Part shown: positions 26,275 to 33,445 of the stretch, in pieces
Layout of the letters: each line of letters opens with the position of its first letter
Numbering within the stretch: the stretch's first letter is position 1
From: CAZRIE01 sp964600075
GTDB lineage: Bacteria; Bacteroidota; Bacteroidia; Flavobacteriales; Flavobacteriaceae
Assembly (NCBI GenBank): GCA_964600075.1
Contig: CAZRIE010000004.1
Coordinates: 43,727 to 107,726 of the forward strand
Direction of reading: 5' to 3'
Length of the DNA: 64,000 nucleotides
Position numbers and translations under genes: made by a program
Notes under the pieces: model-generated
What the model was told of the DNA's origin: nothing
The model's database searches: none
The model's input: only the letters and a program-made list of their open reading frames with translations

Positions 26275-27375
26275 CTATTGTCTTCTTCTCAGTTTTGCTC
26301 TTCGAGGCATCCCTTTTTCCAGTTCTTCCCTTAAAATAAAACGATCATTGTTTGCATCGATTTCTGAGAAATTTTGTTTTAATGGTCCTTTAGACTCCTG
26401 AGCGGAAAGCTTTCCATCTTTATCGGCATCCATTTGTTCAAAAAGTTGAGCGATGTTTGATCCGCCACCTGATCCTCCTCGTTCTTGTGATTCAAATTCG
26501 CCCATTAAGCATCTACTAACGTAAGGGAATTCATTTGTAACCAAGTACATGTAGTTGCCATCGATCGAAATTCCGTTACATTCATCTAAATCGCCCGAGC
26601 CTTCGACATATTCAAAGTCCGAAGTAAAGGTTCCGTCGTGATGACCATCAACTGAAATAGTTATCGTCTGTTTAGGATTAGTGTAGGTGCAATCTTCTCC
26701 TTCATGATCTCCCTCAACTGCGCTATAGCCTGGTTTATAAGCACCACTTTTAGAATAATACATGGGGAAACCGTCATGGGCAAAACCTATGTGCACTAAA
26801 TCTTCTCCAGCATCAAAATTTTTTATGACACCTGTTGGCGTACCGTGATAATGATAGGCTCCTGTGGGTTGTACATGAGCGTGATTAAAGTCAAGCCCTA
26901 AGTCTATTACCTCTTGAAAGGCCTCTATGCGGTAGTTCTCGCCAGTTTCGCAAACAACTACTTCCGCTGTGCCCGGTTCAAATCTTATGCCATTTAATGC
27001 GATACCCGGTTCTCTAATCCATTCTGCTTTTCCGGTATACTGGGGATTTAGTGGAAAATTATAAGTCTTGTTTTGTGCTGAAATGGTATTTGGATTCCCT
27101 TTTCTGGGAAATTCCCCTGTTTTATGATTCGGTAACGAATTGGTCATCATCACTCGGCTGTCCGCTGTGATGGTAACTTTTGTTTTGTTACCGAAGTTTT
27201 CGTCGGCCAAGTCATAGGCCCCGAAATAGTCGTTTTGGGTATGGAATACGATTTCAGTGGAATTTGTATGCGTATCACTGCCATGTATGTGGGTTCCCTT
27301 TTTACCATTGCAACCCATGAAGAGTGCAGCAGCGAAAAGGGGAATGGCATAAATGAGTAATTTTTTCATTATCAT
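26275..27375 (-). CDS. YHYH-domain lipoprotein with C-terminal EF-hands
   Basis: About 366 residues (or 364 from the second ATG). A lipoprotein signal (IYAIPLFAAALFMGC) is followed by a YHYH domain (about 40-290) with HAHVQPTGAYHYHGTP and VHIGFAHDGFPMYYSKSG. The C-terminus has two EF-hand loops, DADKDGKLSAQE and DANNDRFILREE, then a basic tail ending RRRQ. YHYH proteins are of unknown function; the histidine-rich core suggests metal binding (inference). Its start overlaps the SCO gene stop as ATGA, so the two are translationally coupled. Last gene of the SCO/MORN/YHYH transcript. Confidence 0.85.
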   Translation of the reverse strand: MIMKKLLIYAIPLFAAALFMGCNGKKGTHIHGSDTHTNSTEIVFHTQNDYFGAYDLADENFGNKTKVTITADSRVMMTNSLPNHKTGEFPRKGNPNTISAQNKTYNFPLNPQYTGKAEWIREPGIALNGIRFEPGTAEVVVCETGENYRIEAFQEVIDLGLDFNHAHVQPTGAYHYHGTPTGVIKNFDAGEDLVHIGFAHDGFPMYYSKSGAYKPGYSAVEGDHEGEDCTYTNPKQTITISVDGHHDGTFTSDFEYVEGSGDLDECNGISIDGNYMYLVTNEFPYVSRCLMGEFESQERGGSGGGSNIAQLFEQMDADKDGKLSAQESKGPLKQNFSEIDANNDRFILREELEKGMPRRAKLRRRQ

Positions 27376-28064
27376 TGCTCTTTTAGGGTTTTGATATCTG
27401 TAATTAATTGGGCCATAGATGCTCTATTTAGGCCATTGTAAATACCTCGAATGTGTTTGTTCTTGTCAATGAGCAAGAAATTTTCTGTGTGTAAAAAGTC
27501 ATTAATGTTTTTTGGAATTCCTAAGTCGTTCTCAACAAAGTATTGCATTCTTCCCAGTTCATAAATTTCCATTTTATTGCCTGTTACCAGATGCCATTTA
27601 TTATCGATAATGGAGTTCTTTTCAGCATATGTTTTAAGAACAGAAACAGAATCTATAGATGGCGTAACCGAATGTGACAATAACAATATATCAGAATCGT
27701 CTTTAAACTCTTCTTGTATTTTTGACATATTTCCGGTCATTTTCAAGCAGATACCCGGACAACTGGTAAAGAAGAAATCCGTGATATATAGTTTGTTGTC
27801 AAAGGTTTTTTGAGTGACTGTGTCTCCCAATTGATTTACAAGTTCAAAATCAGGAATTTTATGAAATTGCCTTTCTTCTTTACTATTTGGGGTTAACCAA
27901 TTGGGCGTAAATGAGGCATCTTTATAATAGGGCAAGTACTCTACCCTACTCGTTTCTTCCACTCTATTATACTCTTTTTTGATTTCTTTTTTACAACTCG
28001 TAAAAAGCGTAACCAGAAAAATAAAAAGTAGCTTTATCTTATTCGCTTCTAACAACAACCTCAT
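27372..28064 (-). CDS. SCO1/SenC family protein (copper chaperone / thiol protein)
   Basis: About 230 residues, N-terminal hydrophobic segment with a lipoprotein-like LVTLFTSC. The thioredoxin-fold domain (about 75-225) has the metal/thiol motif CPGIC (near 103-107) inside FFFTSCPGICLKMTG, the SHSVTPSIDSVSVLK loop, and the distal histidine in FLHTENFLLIDKN (near 190), which together form the SCO1 copper site. In other bacteria SCO proteins deliver copper to cytochrome oxidase. Here it sits among YHYH and MORN proteins, with no oxidase gene, so a different partner is possible. Overlaps the upstream gene by 26 bp and the downstream gene by 4 bp. Confidence 0.88.
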   Translation of the reverse strand: MRLLLEANKIKLLFIFLVTLFTSCKKEIKKEYNRVEETSRVEYLPYYKDASFTPNWLTPNSKEERQFHKIPDFELVNQLGDTVTQKTFDNKLYITDFFFTSCPGICLKMTGNMSKIQEEFKDDSDILLLSHSVTPSIDSVSVLKTYAEKNSIIDNKWHLVTGNKMEIYELGRMQYFVENDLGIPKNINDFLHTENFLLIDKNKHIRGIYNGLNRASMAQLITDIKTLKEQ

Positions 28065-28638
28065 CTTTCAATTGATAACATGAATTAGCTCTTTTCATCC
28101 CAAAAATGCGCCCGTTTTTGGACTCGTAATTGATATATAACTTGCCATTTTTCAACCAGGCTTTTTGTAATCCGTCTTCTTTGCCGTCAACCAGTTGTCG
28201 CTCTTTTGCAAGTTGACCCGTTGGATGCCATTCTTTTGCTACGCCGTTTATTTTTCCGTTTACGTAATTTGCTTCAGAACCTAACACGCCATTTTCCCAC
28301 CAACTTTTATAGCTTCCGACCAAACGGTTTTGTTTATAGTATGATGCAACACGAAGCACCCCATTTTCAGACCAACGTTTCGCTATACCTTCTCTCTTTC
28401 CCTTGTAAAAACCAAGCTTTTCTTCTAAGGTGCCATTGCGATGGAATTTTACGGAATATCCGTTAAACGGCCGGCCTGCATAATACCATTTTCCTTCTAT
28501 TTGATTAAGCACCAATTCGCTTTTCGACACCTCAACACTATCAATAACAATAGCTTTATCCACAGTGCCTTTATCATCGGAAGCCTCTTTGCAGCCGGTG
28601 AAGGAAAGTATTAGAAGTATGAAATAAAATGGTTTCAT
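28039..28638 (-). CDS. MORN-repeat (YwqK-like) lipoprotein
   Basis: About 199 residues. Lipoprotein signal FILLILSFTGC is followed by at least five MORN-variant repeats of about 22 residues, each with a NGxL/GKxxG pattern: HRNGTLEEKLGFYKGKREG, WSENGVLRVASYYKQNRL, WWENGVLGSEANYVNGKING, WHPTGQLAKERQLVDGKEDG and WLKNGKLYINYESKNGRI. The same repeat occurs in proteins annotated as YwqK-type antitoxins, but no toxin is near, so an envelope scaffold role is more likely. It is the middle gene between the YHYH and SCO genes, 10 bp after the former. Confidence 0.82.
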   Translation of the reverse strand: MKPFYFILLILSFTGCKEASDDKGTVDKAIVIDSVEVSKSELVLNQIEGKWYYAGRPFNGYSVKFHRNGTLEEKLGFYKGKREGIAKRWSENGVLRVASYYKQNRLVGSYKSWWENGVLGSEANYVNGKINGVAKEWHPTGQLAKERQLVDGKEDGLQKAWLKNGKLYINYESKNGRIFGMKRANSCYQLKDEVVVRSE

Positions 28639-28648
28639 GCTGGTTTAT

Positions 28649-29422
28649 CTAGTATCCTTGGTAAGGACCAGCAAAAGCTATGTAGGATCCGGTCGTTGAA
28701 TACAATTCATTGATAATGTGGTAGTGATATTGTTCTTCCCCTTCGGTATATTGCGTAGTTGTTGTATGACCACCGGAAGCATCCAAATCCGTCGGGTAAT
28801 CTCCTGTCGAGTTGCATTTTCTTCCATAAAGAAATACACCATCCAATAAAATCCCCACTAAATTTTCATCGTCATCCGAAAAGGCAACGGGTTCTAAATG
28901 ATAGTGGTAAACTCCGGGGCCAATATGAGCTCCGGTCCAATCTAAACTGGCCGCTGCCTGGTCTAAAGCCCCATTACCTTCTTGGTCATTAAAAATTGAG
29001 GATCCGCTAACGGCTATGCCAATCGTATTCAACTGTGTTGATACCGTATTCCCGGTTAAATCGGGAGTCGCATCTACAATAATAGACGTGGCATTGTTGT
29101 TACTGGAAATAACGCTGGGTGTAAGCGCCACATCATCTTCTTCTTTAAAAAGGGTATTGCCCTCTCCCCAATACACAGTTTCATGATTGGGTAAGCCCGT
29201 AGTTTCTATTACTACGCTCGAACCGTCTAAAAATATGGTCGTTGCGTCTGTATCAAAGGCCGCAAAAGCGGCATGAAGCTCTTTAACAGCTGGTTCATCA
29301 TCTGTTCCTCCGTCATCAATAACCAAATCGTCTGTACTATCGGTACTGCAGGCAACCAGTCCTATTAATGCTAACAGCACTACTGGAAGAATTACCTTTA
29401 AATTTTTAAATCTATTTTTCAT
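28649..29422 (-). CDS. YHYH-domain lipoprotein
   Basis: About 257 residues, lipoprotein signal VVLLALIGLVAC followed by an acidic linker (TDDLVIDDGGTDDEP). The YHYH domain (about 75-255) shows GAHIGPGVYHYHLEP and NLVGILLDGVFLYGRKC, and a second histidine cluster EQYHYHIINELYS near the C-terminus. It differs from the YHYH protein at 26275 in lacking EF-hands and being shorter. Function unknown. First gene of a four-gene transcript; a terminator at 29490 separates it from the CotH gene. Confidence 0.82.
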   Translation of the reverse strand: MKNRFKNLKVILPVVLLALIGLVACSTDSTDDLVIDDGGTDDEPAVKELHAAFAAFDTDATTIFLDGSSVVIETTGLPNHETVYWGEGNTLFKEEDDVALTPSVISSNNNATSIIVDATPDLTGNTVSTQLNTIGIAVSGSSIFNDQEGNGALDQAAASLDWTGAHIGPGVYHYHLEPVAFSDDDENLVGILLDGVFLYGRKCNSTGDYPTDLDASGGHTTTTQYTEGEEQYHYHIINELYSTTGSYIAFAGPYQGY

Positions 29423-29489
29423 CTCGTTACATTTTAGTCTTTATATGTGTTCTTCTAAAAAAACTTGCGCTTCATCCTAATTTTTTTGA

Positions 29490-29519
29490 AAAAGCTTCGC
29501 AATTGCTTGCGAAGCTTTT
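29490..29519 (-). terminator. Terminator hairpin after the CotH gene
   Basis: Perfect 11-bp stem AAAAGCTTCGC / GCGAAGCTTTT with an 8-base loop, 42 bp beyond the CotH stop. On the minus strand it is followed by a short T-run (CTTTTTC). Confidence 0.7.
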
Positions 29520-29560
29520 CTCATCAAACTACAAACCAATCAACTTAAAACTATTTTAAT

Positions 29561-31063
29561 CTAATTATTCAAGTAACTATTTACCGCTGCGGCACGTTGC
29601 GTAACATGCGCATTCAATTCGCTTATAGCAGCTAGAAAATCTGAGCTGCTATTTAAAAAAGTATAGCCAGGTTCTTCGACCGTTGCATAGGGCTCAACTA
29701 GGGTCGAATAGGAATTATACAATGATTGTATGCTGCTCGTATTAAAAGCTTCATTTACAACTTCTTGTAGATAGGTATCGTATTGGACCTTATATACTTC
29801 ATCTTGATATAAATATCCTATCAATGGCCACTCTGATCCAATTACATCTGAAAAATCAAGTTCTGGGGAGCCTCCCTGTTTACCTTCTTGAAGGGCTTCA
29901 TTATTATCCCAAGGAATCCAAGTTAGTTTACCGGTGTCCGAATCATTGTACAGGTAATAATTATGGGTCATTCTACCGTAGGTATCCCAGTTTTGAATTA
30001 CCATATTTACAGCTAGGTATTTTAAGAATACATCGGTATCCAAAACAGTTTCCAAATTTGTTCTCCAAGTAACTGCGTCGGTAGTTCTGGTTTCATCATG
30101 TAAGATTTCCAATAAACTTTTCACATCTGAAAAATCAGCTTCGTCTTCATTGTTTTTCTTTACATACTCTTCTTCATTAAACGTACCCGATGCAAAACTT
30201 GCCGCAGCACCATCTGGTTTATATAAATTACCATCATCGTCTGAAAATTGTTCATCCAAAACCGTATCGTCAACTTCTTCCACCATAGTATATACCCCGA
30301 AATAGTGAGGGCCATCGCCGTGGTCTACATATAGGCTATAAAATGCGGTATGTGAAGCAGCTAAACCAGCATTTCGAAAAACATCAGTGGCCACCTTTTC
30401 GCGCAACATGGATCTGTCGTCGTAATTATTTTTAAGGCTTAACTTTTTAAAACCATAAAAACGCTGATTGTCAATTTGTGGATAGTCATCCTCAAACTCA
30501 TCAAAATCGAGTTTGAACGATAATTTTAAAATACCAGCACGCCAACTACTCTGTAAACTGGAGTTTCCTTTAAAACGGACTCCCACTCGATACCATTCTT
30601 TATCTTCATAAAACACTTCGGCCGGTACAAAAATCGGGTCTTCATCAGCAAACGAATCTCCATCTTGCCCACCTGTCGGGCCTCCTCCCGGAGGTCCGCC
30701 CTGACCAGTAGTTCCAAATTCACCATAAAGGCTTGTCATGTCATCTAACATACTTTGCCAACGGTCTTCGGTGATAACGATATCCAACCTTTTAACGGCG
30801 TTATCCACAAAGATTTCATCAAAATATGGGTCTGCATCCTTACTATGGGTTTCGGTAGTCCAATCAGTTGCCTCAAAGTCGGTATCGTCTACCGCATCGG
30901 TTTCTTCTTCAGCATCAGTTTCGTCGTCAGTTTCATCAAGGGCTTCGTCTTCGGTAATTGAAAAAACTTCGTCGTCATCACTACATGACGTAAATGTTAG
31001 TGCTGCAGCACTAAATAGTAATGCTATAAAGAGTACGTTGGATTGTTTTCTACTTATTGTCAT
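29561..31063 (-). CDS. CotH-like secreted protein kinase (lipoprotein)
   Basis: About 500 residues. Lipoprotein signal ending TFTSC is followed by a very acidic linker (residues about 38-68, rich in Asp, Glu and Thr) and a GGPPGGGPTGG loop. The CotH kinase domain (about 85-480) has VGVRFKGNSS, LREKVATDVFRNAG, FGVYTMVEEVDDT, the nucleotide/metal block NWDTYGRMTHNYYLYND and the late IPWDNNEAL aspartate. CotH of Bacillus phosphorylates spore-coat proteins; secreted homologues in other bacteria have unknown substrates. EF-hand, Spy-like and YHYH proteins next to it are candidate substrates or partners (inference). It follows the EF-hand gene by 38 bp. Confidence 0.88.
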   Translation of the reverse strand: MTISRKQSNVLFIALLFSAAALTFTSCSDDDEVFSITEDEALDETDDETDAEEETDAVDDTDFEATDWTTETHSKDADPYFDEIFVDNAVKRLDIVITEDRWQSMLDDMTSLYGEFGTTGQGGPPGGGPTGGQDGDSFADEDPIFVPAEVFYEDKEWYRVGVRFKGNSSLQSSWRAGILKLSFKLDFDEFEDDYPQIDNQRFYGFKKLSLKNNYDDRSMLREKVATDVFRNAGLAASHTAFYSLYVDHGDGPHYFGVYTMVEEVDDTVLDEQFSDDDGNLYKPDGAAASFASGTFNEEEYVKKNNEDEADFSDVKSLLEILHDETRTTDAVTWRTNLETVLDTDVFLKYLAVNMVIQNWDTYGRMTHNYYLYNDSDTGKLTWIPWDNNEALQEGKQGGSPELDFSDVIGSEWPLIGYLYQDEVYKVQYDTYLQEVVNEAFNTSSIQSLYNSYSTLVEPYATVEEPGYTFLNSSSDFLAAISELNAHVTQRAAAVNSYLNN

Positions 31064-31101
31064 CTGTCTTTGTTTATACTTGTTGTTTTTCTACGCTACT
31101 T

Positions 31102-31395
31102 TTATCTTTTAGGACCTCTTTTGGGTTTGGGGGCTTTCTTAAATTCTTCTTCAGTGATAAAACCGTCTTCATCGGAGTCAACTTTGGCGAAATTATCTTT
31201 CAGAGGACCCTTTAACTCATCCTTGGAAAGTTTTCCATCTTCATTCGCATCCATTTTTTCTAATAATTCACTAAAAGTTGGTGGCTTCTTTCTATCCTGT
31301 CTATTTTGAGACTGCCCAAAAGAACTGATTGACATTACTACTATCGTTCCAAAAGCTAGCACTGCTGTTTTAAATGTGTTGCTGTTCATCCTCAC
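31102..31395 (-). CDS. Small exported EF-hand protein
   Basis: About 97 residues. A signal peptide (VLAFGTIVVMSISSFGQ) is followed by two canonical EF-hand loops, DANEDGKLSKDE and DSDEDGFITEEE, and a basic tail (KKAPKPKRGPKR). It resembles the EF-hand tail of the YHYH protein at 26275, including the GPLK(D/Q)NF sequence between the two loops, suggesting duplication of a module. Likely a periplasmic or surface calcium-binding protein. Located just upstream of CotH. Confidence 0.85.
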   Translation of the reverse strand: MRMNSNTFKTAVLAFGTIVVMSISSFGQSQNRQDRKKPPTFSELLEKMDANEDGKLSKDELKGPLKDNFAKVDSDEDGFITEEEFKKAPKPKRGPKR

Positions 31396-31474
31396 AAATT
31401 TTTATGTATTTGATAGTTTAGATGTGATTGGTTTTACAAACTTGTGGTGGCCTTTGTTAAAAAAAGCACAAAAA

Positions 31475-31502
31475 AAGACCCTGACTTAAAAGTCAAGGTC
31501 TT
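31475..31502 (-). terminator. Terminator hairpin after the Spy-like gene
   Basis: Stem AAGACC-TGACTT / AAGTCA-GGTCTT with one internal mismatch and a two-base loop; on the minus strand it runs into TCTTTTTTTG. It lies 21 bp after the stop of the 168-residue protein and separates it from the EF-hand and CotH genes. Confidence 0.75.
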
Positions 31503-31522
31503 CGATGATTTGATTAACAACA

Positions 31523-32029
31523 TTATTGTCTAGGCGGAGGCGGTCTACCTTCACCTCCTGGCCCACCACCTGGAGGTCCGTCACGACCCGGAGGACCTTG
31601 TCGACGCAGGGCATCTTTTATAATGGTCTTAAATCGTTCCTTTTGATTTTCGTTACATAATTCACCTACTGCCTTAAAAAAACGAAACGTCTCCAATTCT
31701 TTGGTTTTCTCCTTATTTGCAATTTGTGTAGTAATGGCATCGATCTCTGAATCGTTAACCGTTTCATCGGACAGTTTATCAAACAATGCATCTTTTGATT
31801 CCTTAATGTCAAAAAGAATAATCTTCATTTTTTTGCGATGTGCTAAATCCAACTCTTCAAATTGCTGCAATTGTGTAGCGTCAAACTCCAGCTGCTTGGC
31901 AATAAAATTTGACGGAGCCGGTCTTTGAGGACCACTTTGATTGGATATCCCAAAATTTTTGAACAAGAAAAAACCGTTCATGATAACTAAGAAACCCAAT
32001 AAAATATATAAGAGTAAATTTTTCTTCAT
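31523..32029 (-). CDS. Spy/CpxP-like periplasmic protein with Gly-Pro-rich tail
   Basis: About 168 residues. One N-terminal membrane or signal segment (LLYILLGFLVIMNGFFLF) is followed by a helical region (about 45-135) resembling Spy/CpxP/ZraP-type periplasmic sensors or chaperones: LEFDATQLQQFEELDLAHRK, SKDALFDKLSDE, and CNENQKERFKTIIKDAL. The C-terminal 25 residues are a GPPGRDGPPGGGPGGEG-type tail of unknown role. It is third in the sigma factor operon, 11 bp after the anti-sigma candidate. Family assignment rests on helix pattern and position, since the LTxxQ motif is not clear. Confidence 0.65.
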   Translation of the reverse strand: MKKNLLLYILLGFLVIMNGFFLFKNFGISNQSGPQRPAPSNFIAKQLEFDATQLQQFEELDLAHRKKMKIILFDIKESKDALFDKLSDETVNDSEIDAITTQIANKEKTKELETFRFFKAVGELCNENQKERFKTIIKDALRRQGPPGRDGPPGGGPGGEGRPPPPRQ

Positions 32030-32040
32030 ACTATCTTACT

Positions 32041-32367
32041 TTAATTCTGATACAGATATGAATCGGTATCCGTTTCCGAAAGTGCATAGACCTCGGCGAA
32101 ATTCTCAATGTTCTCGCTGTAGCTATCCGAAGTATTGTATAGTAGCGCAATGGTGTTCAGCAATACAAAACAAATTAAGGCTGCAGCTTGATATTTTTGA
32201 GTAAACCAATTTAAAAAACGTACGCCCTCAGCCTTTTCAGTATCTTGCTGCACCATTCTATTGAGCACCTTATCCTTGAAAAAAGGTGGTGTTTTAACTG
32301 TATCAATATTCGAAACACTATTTAATGTTTCTTCCACTAACCGGTCAATGTTTCTTTTATTTTCCAT
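32041..32367 (-). CDS. Short single-pass membrane protein, probable anti-sigma factor
   Basis: About 108 residues: a soluble N-terminal part of about 65 residues (RLVEETLNSVSNIDTVKTPP, FKDKVLNRM), one membrane helix (AAALICFVLLNTIALLY) and a short acidic outer tail. No zinc-binding anti-sigma motif is present. Its position 53 bp after an ECF sigma factor and its topology suggest that it holds the sigma factor at the membrane. Function is inferred from context. Confidence 0.65.
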   Translation of the reverse strand: MENKRNIDRLVEETLNSVSNIDTVKTPPFFKDKVLNRMVQQDTEKAEGVRFLNWFTQKYQAAALICFVLLNTIALLYNTSDSYSENIENFAEVYALSETDTDSYLYQN

Positions 32368-32420
32368 ACTCTTGGTTTATGTGTCTTCTTTTAAGATGCC
32401 ATTAACATAAAAAACTTGCG

Positions 32421-33011
32421 TTAGCTTCTGTTTTTTTTATAATAATCATGTAATAGCTCTTGTAAATTCTTTTTTGCCCTGAACAACAAAGACTCGATTG
32501 AAGATATACTTTTTTGGGTAATTTCAGATACTTCCTGATAACTCAAGTCGTCTATCTTGTTCAAGGTGTACACAATGCGCTGTGTTTCAGGCAACCTATT
32601 GATGGCCGAAAATAAAATTTCGTTTTTCTCTTTATTTTCTAGTAGTATTCCAGGATGGTTGAACTCGGTAAAATAAGAGCTTCGGTCTAGGGGAATATCA
32701 TTACCTAAGAGTGACTGCATAAATCCAAATCGTTTTTTGGTGTTTTTCTTTCTTACGAATTCCAAACTCTTGTTGACCGATATCCGATATATCCATGTAG
32801 ACAATTTTGAATCTCCTTTAAATTTAGATATGGAATTGAAAACTTCAACAAATACTTCTTGGGCTATATCTTCTGCATCCTCCTTATTGGGTACAAAAGA
32901 AATACAGGTATTGAATACCTTTTGCCGGTATTCATCGAGTAACCGACCATAGGCCTGATTAGTTCCTTTCCGTAGTGCTTTAATGAAGTTTTGTTCTTCC
33001 AATGACAACAT
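32421..33011 (-). CDS. ECF-type RNA polymerase sigma factor
   Basis: About 196 residues. Region 2 (about 20-90) has VFNTCISFVPNKEDAEDIAQ with EVFVEVFNSISKFKGDSKLS and TWIYRISVNKSLEFVRKKN. Region 4 (about 135-190) has LPETQRIVYTLNKIDDLSYQ, VSEITQKSISSIESLLFRAK and KNLQELL. Classic sigma-70 family, extracytoplasmic function group. It heads the cluster sigma, membrane protein, Spy-like, EF-hand, CotH, YHYH, MORN, SCO, YHYH. The inducing signal is unknown; the downstream genes suggest envelope or metal stress. Confidence 0.93.
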   Translation of the reverse strand: MLSLEEQNFIKALRKGTNQAYGRLLDEYRQKVFNTCISFVPNKEDAEDIAQEVFVEVFNSISKFKGDSKLSTWIYRISVNKSLEFVRKKNTKKRFGFMQSLLGNDIPLDRSSYFTEFNHPGILLENKEKNEILFSAINRLPETQRIVYTLNKIDDLSYQEVSEITQKSISSIESLLFRAKKNLQELLHDYYKKNRS

Positions 33012-33445
33012 TTGATTTGCAAAGTACAGAAATTAAACGATTCTAAAACCCTAGATATGTTGCCCTATTTTCTGAAATGAAATCATTTGAAAATATCAAA
33101 ATTAGTAATAGAATGTATTGTAAGTTTTTCTTTTAACAGAATTTTCTGCAAATGAATTAGCTTCAAATCGTGAATTATCCATGTGCCAATTTTGTTGCTC
33201 TTCAAGAAAAGAACCTCAAGCATACCTATTGAACATTTAACGCTCCTGAACATACGAAAAGTATTTTAATTACTGACTTTCAGGTGATTATGTCTTAAGT
33301 AAATTACTAGGATAATTAGCTATGAAGACGCATACCATTTTACCAGCGTCTTTAAAAAAGTAATGTAAATCATACTTGCCCATTTTACGCAAAAAAAAGT
33401 CCTAGCTTGAAGTAAGGTTTATATAACTACTTCGTGGTCCTTAAT
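33012..33445 (+). other. 434-bp intergenic region
   Basis: Convincing genes are absent. A 7-bp stem AAGACGC / GCGTCTT (33325-33352) may be a weak terminator or an operator. The part nearest 33011 should hold the promoter of the sigma factor gene, but no clear box was found. Confidence 0.4.

Noticed and set aside
28039..28638. YwqK-type antitoxin of a toxin-antitoxin system
   Set aside because: The protein is a lipoprotein with MORN repeats, and there is no toxin-like neighbour.
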